DNA of 64,000 bases from an uncultured bacterium (GCA_903921365.1 CAIXPS010000101.1:17615-81614), one strand, 5' to 3'; counted from the stretch's first letter, positions 18,701 to 25,347 are shown. The notes: a model not told the origin generated them from the sequence alone. Translations and numbers: made by a program.

Positions 18701-18960
18701 CAATGGTGGCGGTAGTGTCCCCGGGCGCGGGCGCACCTGGCGGCGTGGTGACGTTCACGATCAATGGCGCACCGGTTGGGACGTCGTCACTGACGGGCGC
18801 CAGTGCGACCTACATCACGTCGACGCTACCTGCGGGCGCGTACACAGTCACCGCGACCTATGGCGGCGATGTGAACTTCGCGCAGAGCGTCGGGACGCTG
18901 AACCCCATTCTCACAGTGACGCCGTTGTATGGAATCTACCTGCCCATAGCTCTGCGGTGA
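12781..18960 (+). CDS. Giant secreted protein: seven propeller-type repeats and fifteen Ig-like (Big_3) repeats
   Basis: This 2059-residue exported surface or matrix protein starts at ATG 12781, chosen because AAAGGAA lies just before it and the next residues form a good signal peptide (basic start, VIWVTALLLAA core, AAPVAS cleavage region). The frame is open upstream to 12679 but without signal character. The N-terminal region (about 45-250) contains the WSNRANW motif and a beta-solenoid-like sequence. It is followed by seven repeats of about 46 residues with the pattern SAVID..NG.AYFGT (about 258-583) and fifteen Ig-like repeats of about 97 residues with NPS.YGQ.VTFTATV (about 588-2043). 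The protein ends in LYGIYLPIALR, a short C-terminal motif shared in type with the next secreted protein. Function is probably adhesive or structural; ligands are unknown. Confidence 0.88.
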   Translation: MRIIGFSHVIRRSRRFVKVIWVTALLLAANPLGATAAPVASLPAQVGTVTWTGAGDGIRWSNRANWDAGRLPGPNDVVRLGPAPAGAVIDGTFVGVIAGLKIDAGFQGTLRLKQPLRITGDLDMQGGVLDGGFASLWVNGAVRVNGGMLITPRAVMHVNSLDIQAPGVVQMGSRGKLNLAGNGTPLSGNGLLDVTTNRPNSVEFTGKTTSSLDLAGPVSALQSIHISASAMQRLAAGRAISAPRAPNAPLFAEYGSSLTLNGGEDNLSAAVIDAANGYAYFGTFTSSGIIIKVDLATFQRVGALTLDPGEDILTSAVLDDVDGFAYFGTATAPGIVVKIDLSTFTRASAVTLDVNLNQYPLTSAVIDTGNGFAYFGTSNTSPANIIRIALNGANLPTYDGMLTLNPGEENLLSAVIDTANGQAYFGTLDTSAANTASVIQVDLANFNRAGALALNQDENGLGSAVIDTANNAAYFATSTSPINIVKVQLSPLSRVGAIQPFSTDYNLVYAGVIDASKGYAYFGAQGAPSVIAKVRISPGFTTVQTITLPSGEDFIASAVLDPNQHYAYFGTTNSPGVIVRVALLNAQTTLTSTVNPSVYGQSVTFTATVIPIGTPGTPTGVVTFSVDSGPNVTRTLTSGIAAYTPASLTVGTHFITATYGGTAVFDIAGGTLTQIVSQASTTTTLSSSVNPSSYGQGLTFTATVTSVAPGSGTPTGPLTFIIDGTPIVTPTLNAGGVATYTTSTLAAGAHTVNALYGGSTSYISSTGSLTTSQTVNKAGTLETITSSSNPAVFGQTVTFTTIVSVVAPAAGTPTGVVTITIDGNVIATPTLGSNRVATFTTSSLIVGTHTVSVTFSGDANYSGGSAAIANGQVINKANSTVSVASSANPSYFGQPVTFTAAVTPVSPGGGAVAPSGTVNFTVDGIVAGSGTLSGGVATMTLNATTMAVGAHTISAIYSGDASFNGSAGNLAASQRVSKTNTTAGIVSSANPSIFGQAITFTVTITPVAPGAGAPSGVVTFTIDNAVVGTSGVSGGVATYVTQTLVVGTHAVTATYGGDANFNIGTATLASGQIVNKANTSTTIASSVNASVYGQSVTFTATVAVLAPSGTVLSGSVNFMVDGVIVLTPTLSGGVALFTTSALPAGTHAISATYAGTTSINGSTATLSPDQTVNNASTATSVGSSANPSVYGQVITFTAVVSLVAPSTGTPQGVMNFIIDSNLVSAPTISGGVAQYVTTTLSAGTHTVSAVYGGNLNVFGSIGNLAGDQIVNKANTTVTVTSTVNPSVYGQAVTFTTTVKSVAPSVATPTGPITVSIDGASPVALTLSNGVAAYTTSTLTIGAHRIVATYDGAANFNGSTASLALSQTVAFASTTTSVASSLTPAVFGDEVAFTATVTAVLPGAGTPTGVVTFTIDGALSTIATLSNGAASMATSVLTKGLHTVVVAYGGDGQFKTSTGSLTPNQQVVGASTTTSVDASANTTVYGQAAAFTATVSSVAGTPTGIVSFTVDGVAGSTLAPLNGNIAAFSTTLIPGGTHTVTALYLGTADYGPSTGSITHTVSKTDTTTSVDTSANPTLFGEVVTFTAVVTPVAPGSGTVGGTVNFIIDGSLAGSGDLSGGVATFTSTSLTIGTHTITATYAGDNNFNGSSGSLAPDQGINPADSATTVDSSANPSIYGQSVTFTATVSAVAPSIGTPTGLITFSVDGIPVSSPYLGDGIATYVISILPVGTHTIEVIYEGDPGFSPSGGSLTVSQTVNVAGTTTSIASLKNPSIIGESAHFTVTVAAPAPSSGTPSGMVTITLDNGVVATPVLFNGEATFTAPSLTVGQHIVTASYSGDGSYDVSSGVLTQTVNRPAATITITSSQNPSVYGQTVTFTAIVTSAAGTPTGAVTITVDGTPLTTQSVDAGGRITVATSALPTGNHTVTAQYSGNANFNTGVTTLAPSQVVNKASTTTAMALSANPVMATHAVTFTAMVAVVSPGAGAPGGVVTFTINGAPVGTSSLTGASATYITSTLPAGAYTVTATYGGDVNFAQSVGTLNPILTVTPLYGIYLPIALR
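13552..14535 (+). repeat. Seven propeller-type repeats
   Basis: Seven protein repeats each carry a block like GEDNLSAAVIDAANGYAYFGT. The counted cores are AAVIDAANG, SAVLDDVDG, SAVIDTGNG, SAVIDTANG, SAVIDTANN, AGVIDASKG and SAVLDPNQH. The number seven and the alternating beta pattern fit one closed seven-bladed beta-propeller of the NHL/YVTN type. This is a structural inference. Confidence 0.7.
14548..18910 (+). repeat. Fifteen tandem Ig-like repeats (about 290 bp each)
   Basis: I count fifteen copies of a unit whose first strand reads like VTSSANPSVYGQSVTFTATV, followed by a GTPTGVVTFTIDG strand and a TYGGDANFNGS end. Copies differ a lot at DNA level, so this is an old, diverged array, not a recent expansion. 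Repeats 10 and 14 are shorter in the VAP.xGTPTG loop. Confidence 0.85.
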
Positions 18961-18992
18961 GAGTGTCGCCAGATGGCGATCAGATCAACGGT

Positions 18993-19034
18993 GAAACGCG
19001 GGCGGTTTTGACAACCACCCGCGTTTCCATTTTG
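18993..19034 (+). terminator. Intrinsic terminator of the Ig-like protein gene
   Basis: GAAACGCGGGCGGTT (18993-19007) pairs with AACCACCCGCGTTTC (19013-19027), one mismatch in 15, with a 5-base loop and a CATTTTG tail. It is located 33 bases after the stop codon. Confidence 0.7.
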
Positions 19035-19110
19035 TGATATTCGTTACTTTACGCGGTATTGGCGATTCACACGCGCCCACCGGCAGACGACGATACAACA
19101 AGGTGAAGCC

Positions 19111-20130
19111 ATGAATCTCATGAAGTTCCGGGCGCAGTTGCACTGCGCCTCTGTCGCGACCATCGCGCTCTTTGGCGCCACGGTAGCACTCGCCGGCGTG
19201 ACCGCGACGACAGCAGCTCCTATGCTCGGAGGGTGCCCGATGTTCCCTTCCGACAATGTGTGGAACGCGCGCGCCGACACACTGCCGGTTGATCCAAATT
19301 CAAATGCCTACGTCGCTGCGATGGGCGCAAACGCCAAAGCACACGCCGACTTCGGCTCAGGCACATGGGACGGCGGGCCAATCGGCATTCCGTTTGTCGT
19401 CGTCCCAGCGACGCAAACACTCGTCGCGATCACCTACGTCGAGTATGGCGACGAAAGCGACCCCGGCCCATTCCCAATCCCGCCAACTGCGCCTGTCGAA
19501 TGGGGCTCGGACAATCATGTGCTGGTGCTGCGGCAGGGCGAGTGCAAGCTATACGAGCTGTACCACGCCGTGAAACAATCCGACAACAGTTGGGAGGCTG
19601 GCTCTGGCGCGGTGTACACGCTGACAGTCAACGGCCCGTTTCGCCCGGCAGGTTGGACGTCCGCCGACGCCGCCGGGCTGCCCATGTTGCCGGGGCTGGC
19701 GCGTTACGACGAAGTTGCCACCGGCGAGATCAACCACGCGTTGCGCTTTACCTCTAATAGCTCGCGCGCTGCCTACATCTGGCCGGCGTTGCACCAGGCG
19801 CCTTACCACGCAACACCGACATCGCCGCCGATGGGTCAGCGCTTCCGCCTCAAGGCGTCATTCGCCATCGATGCGCACTTCTCGGCGCAGACGGCGGTCA
19901 TCCTGCGCGCGCTCAAGCGCTACGGCATGATCCTCGCCGATAACGGCACATCGTGGTTTATCAGCGGCGCACCTGATGAGCGCTGGAACGAAGACGCACT
20001 GCACCAACTCGACACATCCGTGAAAGGCTCCGACTTCGAGGCTGTCGATGAGTCCAGCCTGATGGTGCGCAACAACACCGGGCAAGTGTGGGCGCGCACC
20101 TACATTCCGCTTGTAATCAGGCCTGGCTAA
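19111..20130 (+). CDS. Secreted protein of unknown function with C-terminal YIPLVIR motif
   Basis: This 339-residue protein has a signal peptide (about 1-34, core VATIALFGATVALAG). The mature part starts GGCPMFPSDNVWNARADTLPV and contains HADFGSGTWDGGPIGIPF, GSDNHVLVLRQGECKLYELYHA and YGMILADNGTSWFISGAPD. I recognise these as hallmarks of a conserved secreted family in Chloroflexota and Actinobacteria but know no assigned function. The C-terminus ARTYIPLVIRPG resembles the YLPIALR end of the preceding giant protein. Two Cys (CPMF, ECKL) could pair outside the cell. It converges with the MscS gene, with only 8 bases between the stops. Confidence 0.8.
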   Translation: MNLMKFRAQLHCASVATIALFGATVALAGVTATTAAPMLGGCPMFPSDNVWNARADTLPVDPNSNAYVAAMGANAKAHADFGSGTWDGGPIGIPFVVVPATQTLVAITYVEYGDESDPGPFPIPPTAPVEWGSDNHVLVLRQGECKLYELYHAVKQSDNSWEAGSGAVYTLTVNGPFRPAGWTSADAAGLPMLPGLARYDEVATGEINHALRFTSNSSRAAYIWPALHQAPYHATPTSPPMGQRFRLKASFAIDAHFSAQTAVILRALKRYGMILADNGTSWFISGAPDERWNEDALHQLDTSVKGSDFEAVDESSLMVRNNTGQVWARTYIPLVIRPG

Positions 20131-20138
20131 CGAACTTC

Positions 20139-20939
20139 TTAAGCCGAATAGTTGCGCATCGCCACGCGCTGTTCCGGCACAGCATATTGGCCAGTCACAG
20201 CCACAATCACTTTATTGGTGTCAAAGTACACCTGCCAGTAGTCATTGTTGTGGCAGTACGGGCGGACAGCGATGACAGGCCCCCATTGCGTAAACTGCAA
20301 CACTTCTACGGCTGGCGCAGGGTTGGGCAGCACGTTTGGAATCTTCGCAATGGCCTCTTGCAACTTCATCATGACTTCGGCAGGATTGGCAGAGTGAGCG
20401 ATTTGCGCGGTGAGATCAACCCGCCGATGGGGGTTTGTCGTGTAGTTCTGAATAGTGCCGGAGAAAATGGCATTGTTGCCTAAATACACATGGATGTTAT
20501 CCGCCGTGTCCACGGCAGTCACGAACAAGCCTATTTCGCGCACGTCACCCGTCACGCCAGCGGCGGTGATCATATCCCCCACCTTGAAGGGGCGCAGCAG
20601 GATGAGAAACACGCCCGCTGCAAAATTGGCCAGCAGGCCACCCCACGCCGCGCCGATGGCAATGCCTACCGCGGCTAACAATGCTGCAAAGGATGTGGTC
20701 TCAATCCCCAGCACGCCCAAAATAGCAATGATAATCAGCAGGCGCAACAATACGCTGACGCCTCCTTCAACGTAACGAGCCAGGGTCGGCTCCACCTTGC
20801 TCGCGTTGAGACCGCTGGCCAGCAACTTAACCAGGAGCCCAATGAGCCAGCCTCCAACGACCCAGATGACAATTGCCCCAATAACCTTTAAAACTAACGG
20901 AACAAGAAAAATATTCGCGGCACTCGTAATATCTTGCAT
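20139..20939 (-). CDS. Small-conductance mechanosensitive channel, MscS family
   Basis: This 266-residue protein has two or three N-terminal membrane helices (about 12-35, 60-85) and the pore-lining TM3 with small Gly/Ala packing residues (AALLAAVGIAIGAAWGGLLANFAAGVFLILLRPFKVGD, about 85-122). A beta domain with a MscS-typical GDMITAAGVTGDVREIGLFVTAVDTADN motif and the C-terminal alpha/beta domain follow. The length fits the minimal MscS class. It should release solutes on hypo-osmotic shock. It is monocistronic, divergent from the dioxygenase gene across a 194-base gap. Confidence 0.93.
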   Translation of the reverse strand: MQDITSAANIFLVPLVLKVIGAIVIWVVGGWLIGLLVKLLASGLNASKVEPTLARYVEGGVSVLLRLLIIIAILGVLGIETTSFAALLAAVGIAIGAAWGGLLANFAAGVFLILLRPFKVGDMITAAGVTGDVREIGLFVTAVDTADNIHVYLGNNAIFSGTIQNYTTNPHRRVDLTAQIAHSANPAEVMMKLQEAIAKIPNVLPNPAPAVEVLQFTQWGPVIAVRPYCHNNDYWQVYFDTNKVIVAVTGQYAVPEQRVAMRNYSA

Positions 20940-21133
20940 AGTGGATTATCCTGAATAAAACTGTTATGGCATCGCATTTATAGCGATTCCATGCGGATTT
21001 GACGCGCAGATTGTAGCAGAAAATCGACACGAAAAACCGTATGAGAGGTTGAGTATTCCAAGTTATTTGTGCCAGAATACACTTGAATGTGTGAGATATT
21101 TTCAGGCACTTTAACGCAAAAATATCTGGTAGC

Positions 21134-21988
21134 ATGCACCCCATGGCTACCCTATATCCGACCACGAATGCGGACGGCAAACCCGTCATCGCGATGACTG
21201 ATGAGCAGAAGTACTGGTTTGACATCAAAGGCTGGATTCTGCTGTCGGCGTTGTTCAGCGAGACAGAGCTGACGCCGATCCGGGAACACCAGATGCGCTT
21301 CCTGTACGACCGCGAGTCGCTGCCGGCACACGAGCGCGACAACCACGGCGGGGCGTCCGAGGTGCTGCTGGATCACCCGGCCGTCGTTGGCGTATTGAAT
21401 GAGATCATCTCGCACCAGCCGATGGCCTCGGAAGACTGTTACGGTTTCCGCTACGACCACACCTATTCCAGCCATCGCAAAGCCGGCCACGACAATTGGG
21501 GACCGCATGGCGGAAGCGGTCTGTTTAACTTCAACGGCAACTCGCATGTCTACCAGCATCAGTTGGGACAGATTCACGCCGGGCTGGTGCGCGTGGTGTG
21601 GGAATTGAACGAGGTGCAGAAGGGCGACAGCGGCACGCTGTTGTTGTCGGGCAGCCACAAGGCGGCTTTCCCGCGCCCGGACTCCACCAACACCAACCGG
21701 GATCACCCGCTCTACGAGTCGTACTCATGCCCGGCTGGCTCGGCGCTGATCTTCACCGAGGCGCTATGCCACAGTGGAACGAAATGGGTCAACCCGGATC
21801 GTGATCGGCTGTCGCTGTTCACCTGCTACAACACCGTTAACGCCAAATGGGGCAAGGGCGCCGTCGCAGCCGACGTAATCGCAGCGATGAAACCCAAGCG
21901 CCAGACGCTGTTTCGCGGGGTGTGGACCTCCTTTGGCGAAGGCGAGCGCAGCAACAAGTACTATAGCGAGGCCAACCGGGCGGTTTAA
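21134..21988 (+). CDS. Phytanoyl-CoA dioxygenase (PhyH) family protein
   Basis: This 284-residue protein is a putative non-haem Fe(II)/2-oxoglutarate oxygenase. Candidate ligands are the His in NWGPHGGSG (near 128) and the distal His in EALCHSGTKW (near 214). The Arg in PDRDRLSLF could bind the 2-oxoglutarate carboxylate. The middle segment GLVRVVWELNEVQKGDSGTLLLSGSHKA is typical of PhyH proteins (GxLxxxPGSHK). The first acidic ligand is not in the canonical HxD form, so activity is not guaranteed. ATG at 21134 or 21143 is possible. A small membrane-protein gene begins on the very next base after the stop. Confidence 0.75.
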   Translation: MHPMATLYPTTNADGKPVIAMTDEQKYWFDIKGWILLSALFSETELTPIREHQMRFLYDRESLPAHERDNHGGASEVLLDHPAVVGVLNEIISHQPMASEDCYGFRYDHTYSSHRKAGHDNWGPHGGSGLFNFNGNSHVYQHQLGQIHAGLVRVVWELNEVQKGDSGTLLLSGSHKAAFPRPDSTNTNRDHPLYESYSCPAGSALIFTEALCHSGTKWVNPDRDRLSLFTCYNTVNAKWGKGAVAADVIAAMKPKRQTLFRGVWTSFGEGERSNKYYSEANRAV

Positions 21989-22156
21989 ATGTTCAAAACC
22001 CTGGTCGTCGTTGTGATTATCACGGTACTCGTTTTGCTCGGAGTCAGGTTCATTTTGTATGGCGTCCATAACTTGCTGGCGGGAATCGGGGCGTTCGTGG
22101 TAGTTGCAGGTATCGTCTATCTTGTGGTTGCCCGCGACGACAAGCCTAAGGGCTAG
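21989..22156 (+). CDS. Small two-helix membrane protein (55 aa)
   Basis: An ATG directly abuts the TAA of the dioxygenase gene (21986-21988) and opens a 55-codon frame. It begins MFKTLVVVVIITVLVLLGV, has a second hydrophobic helix around GIGAFVVVAGIVYLVVA, and ends in a charged tail ARDDKPKG. The composition (two clean transmembrane helices, cytoplasmic charged end) and the tight junction suggest a real coupled gene. No family is recognised; a role alongside the dioxygenase is only suggested by position. Confidence 0.6.
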   Translation: MFKTLVVVVIITVLVLLGVRFILYGVHNLLAGIGAFVVVAGIVYLVVARDDKPKG

Positions 22157-22250
22157 GCGCGTTGCCATATGATGAGCGAGATAGCACGATCTCTTCATCA
22201 AAAACCACGGGTGAACGCACATCCATTTTTACGTCAGGAGTATAGACACA

Positions 22251-23003
22251 ATGAGCGCAACGAGCTATTTTCAAGCCGCAGACAGCGTCCTCGCGGCAGT
22301 CCGCAATACACAAACGCAGAATATCCAGCGCGCCGCGACGGCTATTGCCGATGCGTTGGCGACAAAGAAGGTGTGGCATTTCCTCGATCAGGGTCATACT
22401 GGCGAGGAATTCGTCGGGCGCACCGGCGGCATGATCGCCCTCAACCCGATCAAAATCGCCCTCGACGTGCGCCACCAGGGCGCCCTGCCCGGCTTTCGCA
22501 CCGGGCAAAGTTCCGCGTTTGACTATGTCGCCTATCGCAAAGGCGACGTGCCGATCGATTTCATCCTCGACAAATGCCAGATTGTCCCCGGCGACATCAT
22601 GATGATTCACTCGGTATCCGGCTCGCGCGGGATGCCCATCAGCCTCGCCATCGGCGCGAAAGCGCGCGGCGCGATTGTGCTGGCGATCACCTCATTGACC
22701 TATAGCAAGGCATTGCAGCCGGTGCATCCCAGCGGCAAACGCCTGTGCGAAGTTGCTGACCTGGTGATCGACGATTGCGGCCCGGTCGGCGACACGCTGC
22801 TCAAAGTCGACGGGATGGGCGAGGAAATCTGCGCCAGTTCCGGTCTGAGCTTTGTCTACATCATGTGGGCGCTTGAGGCCGAGATTTGCGCACTCCTGAC
22901 GCAGCGCGGCATCGTTCCAAGCGTCTATCGCAATGCCAATCTGCCCGGCGCGCAGCAGGTCAATGAGGGTATCACACAGGCCTATAACGAAAGAGGCGTT
23001 TGA
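22251..23003 (+). CDS. SIS-domain sugar-phosphate-binding protein (UPF0309-like)
   Basis: This 250-residue single SIS (sugar isomerase) domain protein has a helical start (SYFQAADSVLAAVRNTQTQNIQRAATAIADAL). The first phosphate-binding region is DQGHTGEEFVGRTGG, and a second segment VPGDIMMIHSVSGSRGMPISLAIGAKARGAIVLAIT is typical of SIS folds that hold a phosphosugar. The length fits the UPF0309 family. CAGGAG lies 10 bases before the ATG. No partner sugar gene is adjacent, so the substrate is unknown. Its 3' end is 10 bases from the CPBP gene start. Confidence 0.8.
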   Translation: MSATSYFQAADSVLAAVRNTQTQNIQRAATAIADALATKKVWHFLDQGHTGEEFVGRTGGMIALNPIKIALDVRHQGALPGFRTGQSSAFDYVAYRKGDVPIDFILDKCQIVPGDIMMIHSVSGSRGMPISLAIGAKARGAIVLAITSLTYSKALQPVHPSGKRLCEVADLVIDDCGPVGDTLLKVDGMGEEICASSGLSFVYIMWALEAEICALLTQRGIVPSVYRNANLPGAQQVNEGITQAYNERGV

Positions 23004-23013
23004 GCAGAAGCCG

Positions 23014-23685
23014 ATGAGAGTAGTCAACGCGCTGCGTAAAGACATCCAGGGCATCCCTGTCTGGGTGGAATTTGTCCTGATCATCACGATCTGCTTCGGA
23101 CACCTGATTTACCATTCTTCGCAGACGCTGTTCATTGATGCCAGTAAAGTCACGAACATCATCACCGATCAGAGCGCGCTGGCCGACGGCATGTTCGATA
23201 TCGTCGTGGTATGTATCACCCTTGGCTTTCTCAAGCTGCGCGGTTGGAAGCTGACCGAGTTCCTGCCAGTGAAAGCAACGTGGACGGGGTTGTTCCTTGC
23301 AGTCGCCATGCTGGCCGGGCACCGCTTTCTGGCAATCGTCAGCTACACGTTGCTGTCGGGCATCTTCGGCATTCAGATGGTTGCCGGTGTGCAGAGCACT
23401 CTCTCGCCCATCGGCGTGATCGCGACATCGATTGATGTCGGCTTTATCGAGGAGTTGATCGTGCTGGGGTATGTGACACATGTGCTGCAGCATCGCGGCC
23501 CGTTTTTCGCCATCACCATCAGCACGTGCATTCGCTTGTCGTATCACCTGTATCAGGGGCCGTTGGTGATGATCATCGTCATTCCCATGGGCGTTCTGTT
23601 TGGCATCATCTACTGGCGCTATCGCAACTTATGGCCTTTCATGTTAGCGCACGCGTTCTACGATCTGATGATTCTGGCGCCATAA
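23014..23685 (+). CDS. CPBP-family intramembrane metalloprotease
   Basis: This 223-residue protein starts at ATG 23014, 10 bases after the SIS gene; the frame is open further upstream but overlaps that gene. It has about six membrane helices. The Abi/CPBP signature appears as EELIVLGYVTHVLQ (motif 1, two Glu, but Leu where Arg is usual), a His in RLSYHLYQG (motif 2) and HAFYDL (motif 3, HxxxD). These residues are expected to hold the active-site metal/water. The family includes CAAX prenyl proteases and bacteriocin self-immunity proteins; the actual substrate is unknown. Confidence 0.8.
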   Translation: MRVVNALRKDIQGIPVWVEFVLIITICFGHLIYHSSQTLFIDASKVTNIITDQSALADGMFDIVVVCITLGFLKLRGWKLTEFLPVKATWTGLFLAVAMLAGHRFLAIVSYTLLSGIFGIQMVAGVQSTLSPIGVIATSIDVGFIEELIVLGYVTHVLQHRGPFFAITISTCIRLSYHLYQGPLVMIIVIPMGVLFGIIYWRYRNLWPFMLAHAFYDLMILAP

Positions 23686-23736
23686 ACCCGTTCAGCCCCG
23701 ATGGTATAGTTGTGCCCGCTGGCAGGGTTGTTGAAA

Positions 23737-24180
23737 ATGGGTTGTAATAGTGTGGCACGAGGTGTGATTGCTGAACAGGCAAGGATGGTTGGCGCGACAG
23801 GCGTAGCCATCCTCATTTTACATGCCCTGATGATGGCATTTATCCCTGCGCAGATCCTGCTGCTGGCCGACCACGATCACCTCACGCTCGGCGTCCCCAC
23901 GGCAGAAGAATGGCAGGCGCACCTGCACCACCATCTCCAGGAAGCTCAGGACTACCTTGCCGGGCGGGCCACAGCGATCCCGGCGCCACAGAAAGGCAGT
24001 GTCACGATTGCGTCGGAGGCGCGCAGCGTCGCAGGCATCGTTAAAGAGCTGGCGCCGGCGCTCGTGGCAATCCGTTTTCTGGGCGGCGCCGCAGTCGAGC
24101 CAGGCGACAGGGCCGTGTGTTGTGCAGGGCCATTTGCGCGCACCCCGGCGTCGATAGTTCCCCGGTTGCCCCCCAGGTAA
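23737..24180 (+). CDS. Hypothetical His-rich membrane-anchored protein
   Basis: This is a protein of about 147 residues with one hydrophobic segment (TGVAILILHALMMAFIPAQILLL) followed by a histidine-rich stretch ADHDHLTLGVPTAEEWQAHLHHHLQEA. It ends in a Pro/Arg tail. I recognise no family. It lies 163 bases upstream of an exported anchored protein on the same strand. The His cluster could bind metal, but that is conjecture. I considered a frameshift near its 3' end, since the last 40 residues are less ordered, but could not support one. ATG at 23737 or 23785 could be the start. Confidence 0.5.
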   Translation: MGCNSVARGVIAEQARMVGATGVAILILHALMMAFIPAQILLLADHDHLTLGVPTAEEWQAHLHHHLQEAQDYLAGRATAIPAPQKGSVTIASEARSVAGIVKELAPALVAIRFLGGAAVEPGDRAVCCAGPFARTPASIVPRLPPR

Positions 24181-24343
24181 TAAGCCTTATCACCCATCGG
24201 TCAAACGCATCCTCTCGGAACGTAAAGCGGACGCCCGGCGATGCCGGTTTCTCACGGGTCACGCTGACTGTGAATCAGAACAGGTCACACAGTCCAATGA
24301 CGAGTGTGGTCGGGTGTCGTTCAATACTTTATACGGGCTTATT

Positions 24344-24940
24344 GTGAATACTTCAAAAATAACCAGACTGGCCGCAGGCGTTGTCTGCGCGTCTCTTTTG
24401 TCCATCGCCGCAGTGCTTCCCGCGTTTGCCCATCAGCAAAAAGAGCTGGGCAACTACAATGTCGAGGTCGGGTTTACGGCGGAACCCGCCGTGCAGAACC
24501 AGATGAACGCGATCGAGTTCAACGCCGAGACCAAGGACGGCAAGAAGGTTGAGGGGCTGGAGGCGACGGTCAAGTTCGAAGTGACGGCGGGCGGCAAGAC
24601 CCAGCCCATCGCCATCCACGCCGTCGAGGGCGCGCCTGGGCATTACCTCGGCGAGTTCATGCCGACGCTGGTGGGCGACTACACCTTCCACATGACCGGC
24701 AAGATCGAAGATTTGGCCGTGGATGAGAAGTTCGATTCCGGGCCGAACCGCTTTAGCCCGGTCGTGTCAGCGCGCGAGGTGCAGTTCCCCAACAAGCTAC
24801 AGTCTCTGGATGAACTTGGCGCCCAGTTGGCAGCGGCAGATGCAAAAATCAGCCAGGCGCAGACCTTCGGCATTGCGGGCGTCGTGGCAGGCGTCCTTGG
24901 ATTGATCGTCGGCGTGGCGGCGCTTGTCAAGCGCAAGTAA
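24344..24940 (+). CDS. Exported protein with YtkA/FixH-like beta domain and C-terminal membrane anchor
   Basis: This protein has about 198 residues from GTG 24344, or 208 from GTG 24314. Its signal peptide (LAAGVVCASLLSIAAVLPAFA) is followed by an Ig-like beta domain, HQQKELGNYNVEVGFTAEPAV...GHYLGEFMPTLVGDYTFHMTGKI, similar in style to YtkA/FixH-type domains often linked with copper or cytochrome oxidase handling. A helical linker SLDELGAQLAAADAKISQAQ and a C-terminal helix GIAGVVAGVLGLIVGVAALVKRK anchor it outside the membrane. It is followed directly by a strong terminator. A metal-related role with the His-rich neighbour is inference. Confidence 0.7.
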   Translation: MNTSKITRLAAGVVCASLLSIAAVLPAFAHQQKELGNYNVEVGFTAEPAVQNQMNAIEFNAETKDGKKVEGLEATVKFEVTAGGKTQPIAIHAVEGAPGHYLGEFMPTLVGDYTFHMTGKIEDLAVDEKFDSGPNRFSPVVSAREVQFPNKLQSLDELGAQLAAADAKISQAQTFGIAGVVAGVLGLIVGVAALVKRK

Positions 24941-24949
24941 ACGGCTTTC

Positions 24950-24998
24950 GCGCTAGCGAGGGCGTTGTCATGCGCCCTCGCTAGCGCGCCTCTATTTT
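24950..24998 (+). terminator. Strong intrinsic terminator
   Basis: GCGCTAGCGAGGGCG (24950-24964) and CGCCCTCGCTAGCGC (24973-24987) form a perfect 15-bp stem with an 8-base loop, followed by CCTCTATTTT. It separates the anchored protein gene from tatA. Confidence 0.85.
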
Positions 24999-25053
24999 GC
25001 GGAAATGCCTGGCCGGCCCCGCACCGTTTATAATCCCTGTCCAAAGGCGGAAC

Positions 25054-25326
25054 ATGTTTGGAATTCAACCTATTCATATTATTGTCGTTGTAATCGTGGC
25101 ATTGCTCATATTCGGGCCGGAAAAGCTGCCCACCATGGGGCGTGACCTCGCGCGCATGATCAACCAGTTCCGCACCGGCGCGGATGAGATGACGCGCGGA
25201 TTCCGCGACGAGGTTGCCAAACCGCTCGAACAGCAATTGGCTGAACCAAAGACCTGCGTCAATTGCAACGCGGTCAACCTCGGCGAATCGGGCTTCTGCA
25301 GCAAGTGCGGCACAAAACTCGGCTAA
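25054..25326 (+). CDS. tatA: TatA/E-type twin-arginine translocase subunit with C-terminal zinc ribbon
   Basis: This 90-residue protein has a single membrane helix at the start (IHIIVVVIVALLIFGPEKLP) with the conserved FGPxKLP hinge, then the amphipathic helix MGRDLARMINQFRTGADEM, the classical TatA/TatE layout. It lines the pore for folded proteins carrying RR signals. The C-terminus differs from ordinary TatA: residues about 68-90 form a CxxC...CxxC zinc ribbon (CVNCNAVNLGESGFCSKCG). ATG 25054 was chosen because AAAGGCGG precedes it and the helix starts right after. No tatC is in the window. Confidence 0.88.
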   Translation: MFGIQPIHIIVVVIVALLIFGPEKLPTMGRDLARMINQFRTGADEMTRGFRDEVAKPLEQQLAEPKTCVNCNAVNLGESGFCSKCGTKLG

Positions 25327-25347
25327 CCCGACAACATCCCCACTTCC

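Noticed and set aside
14548..18910. Regular repeats suggesting a CRISPR or satellite array
   Set aside because: Units are about 290 bases, diverged, and code in frame for Ig-like domains; there are no short identical direct repeats with spacers.
24000..24347. Possible frameshift joining the His-rich protein to the next frame
   Set aside because: The second frame shows no continuation of a recognisable domain, and the first frame ends naturally before the next gene.
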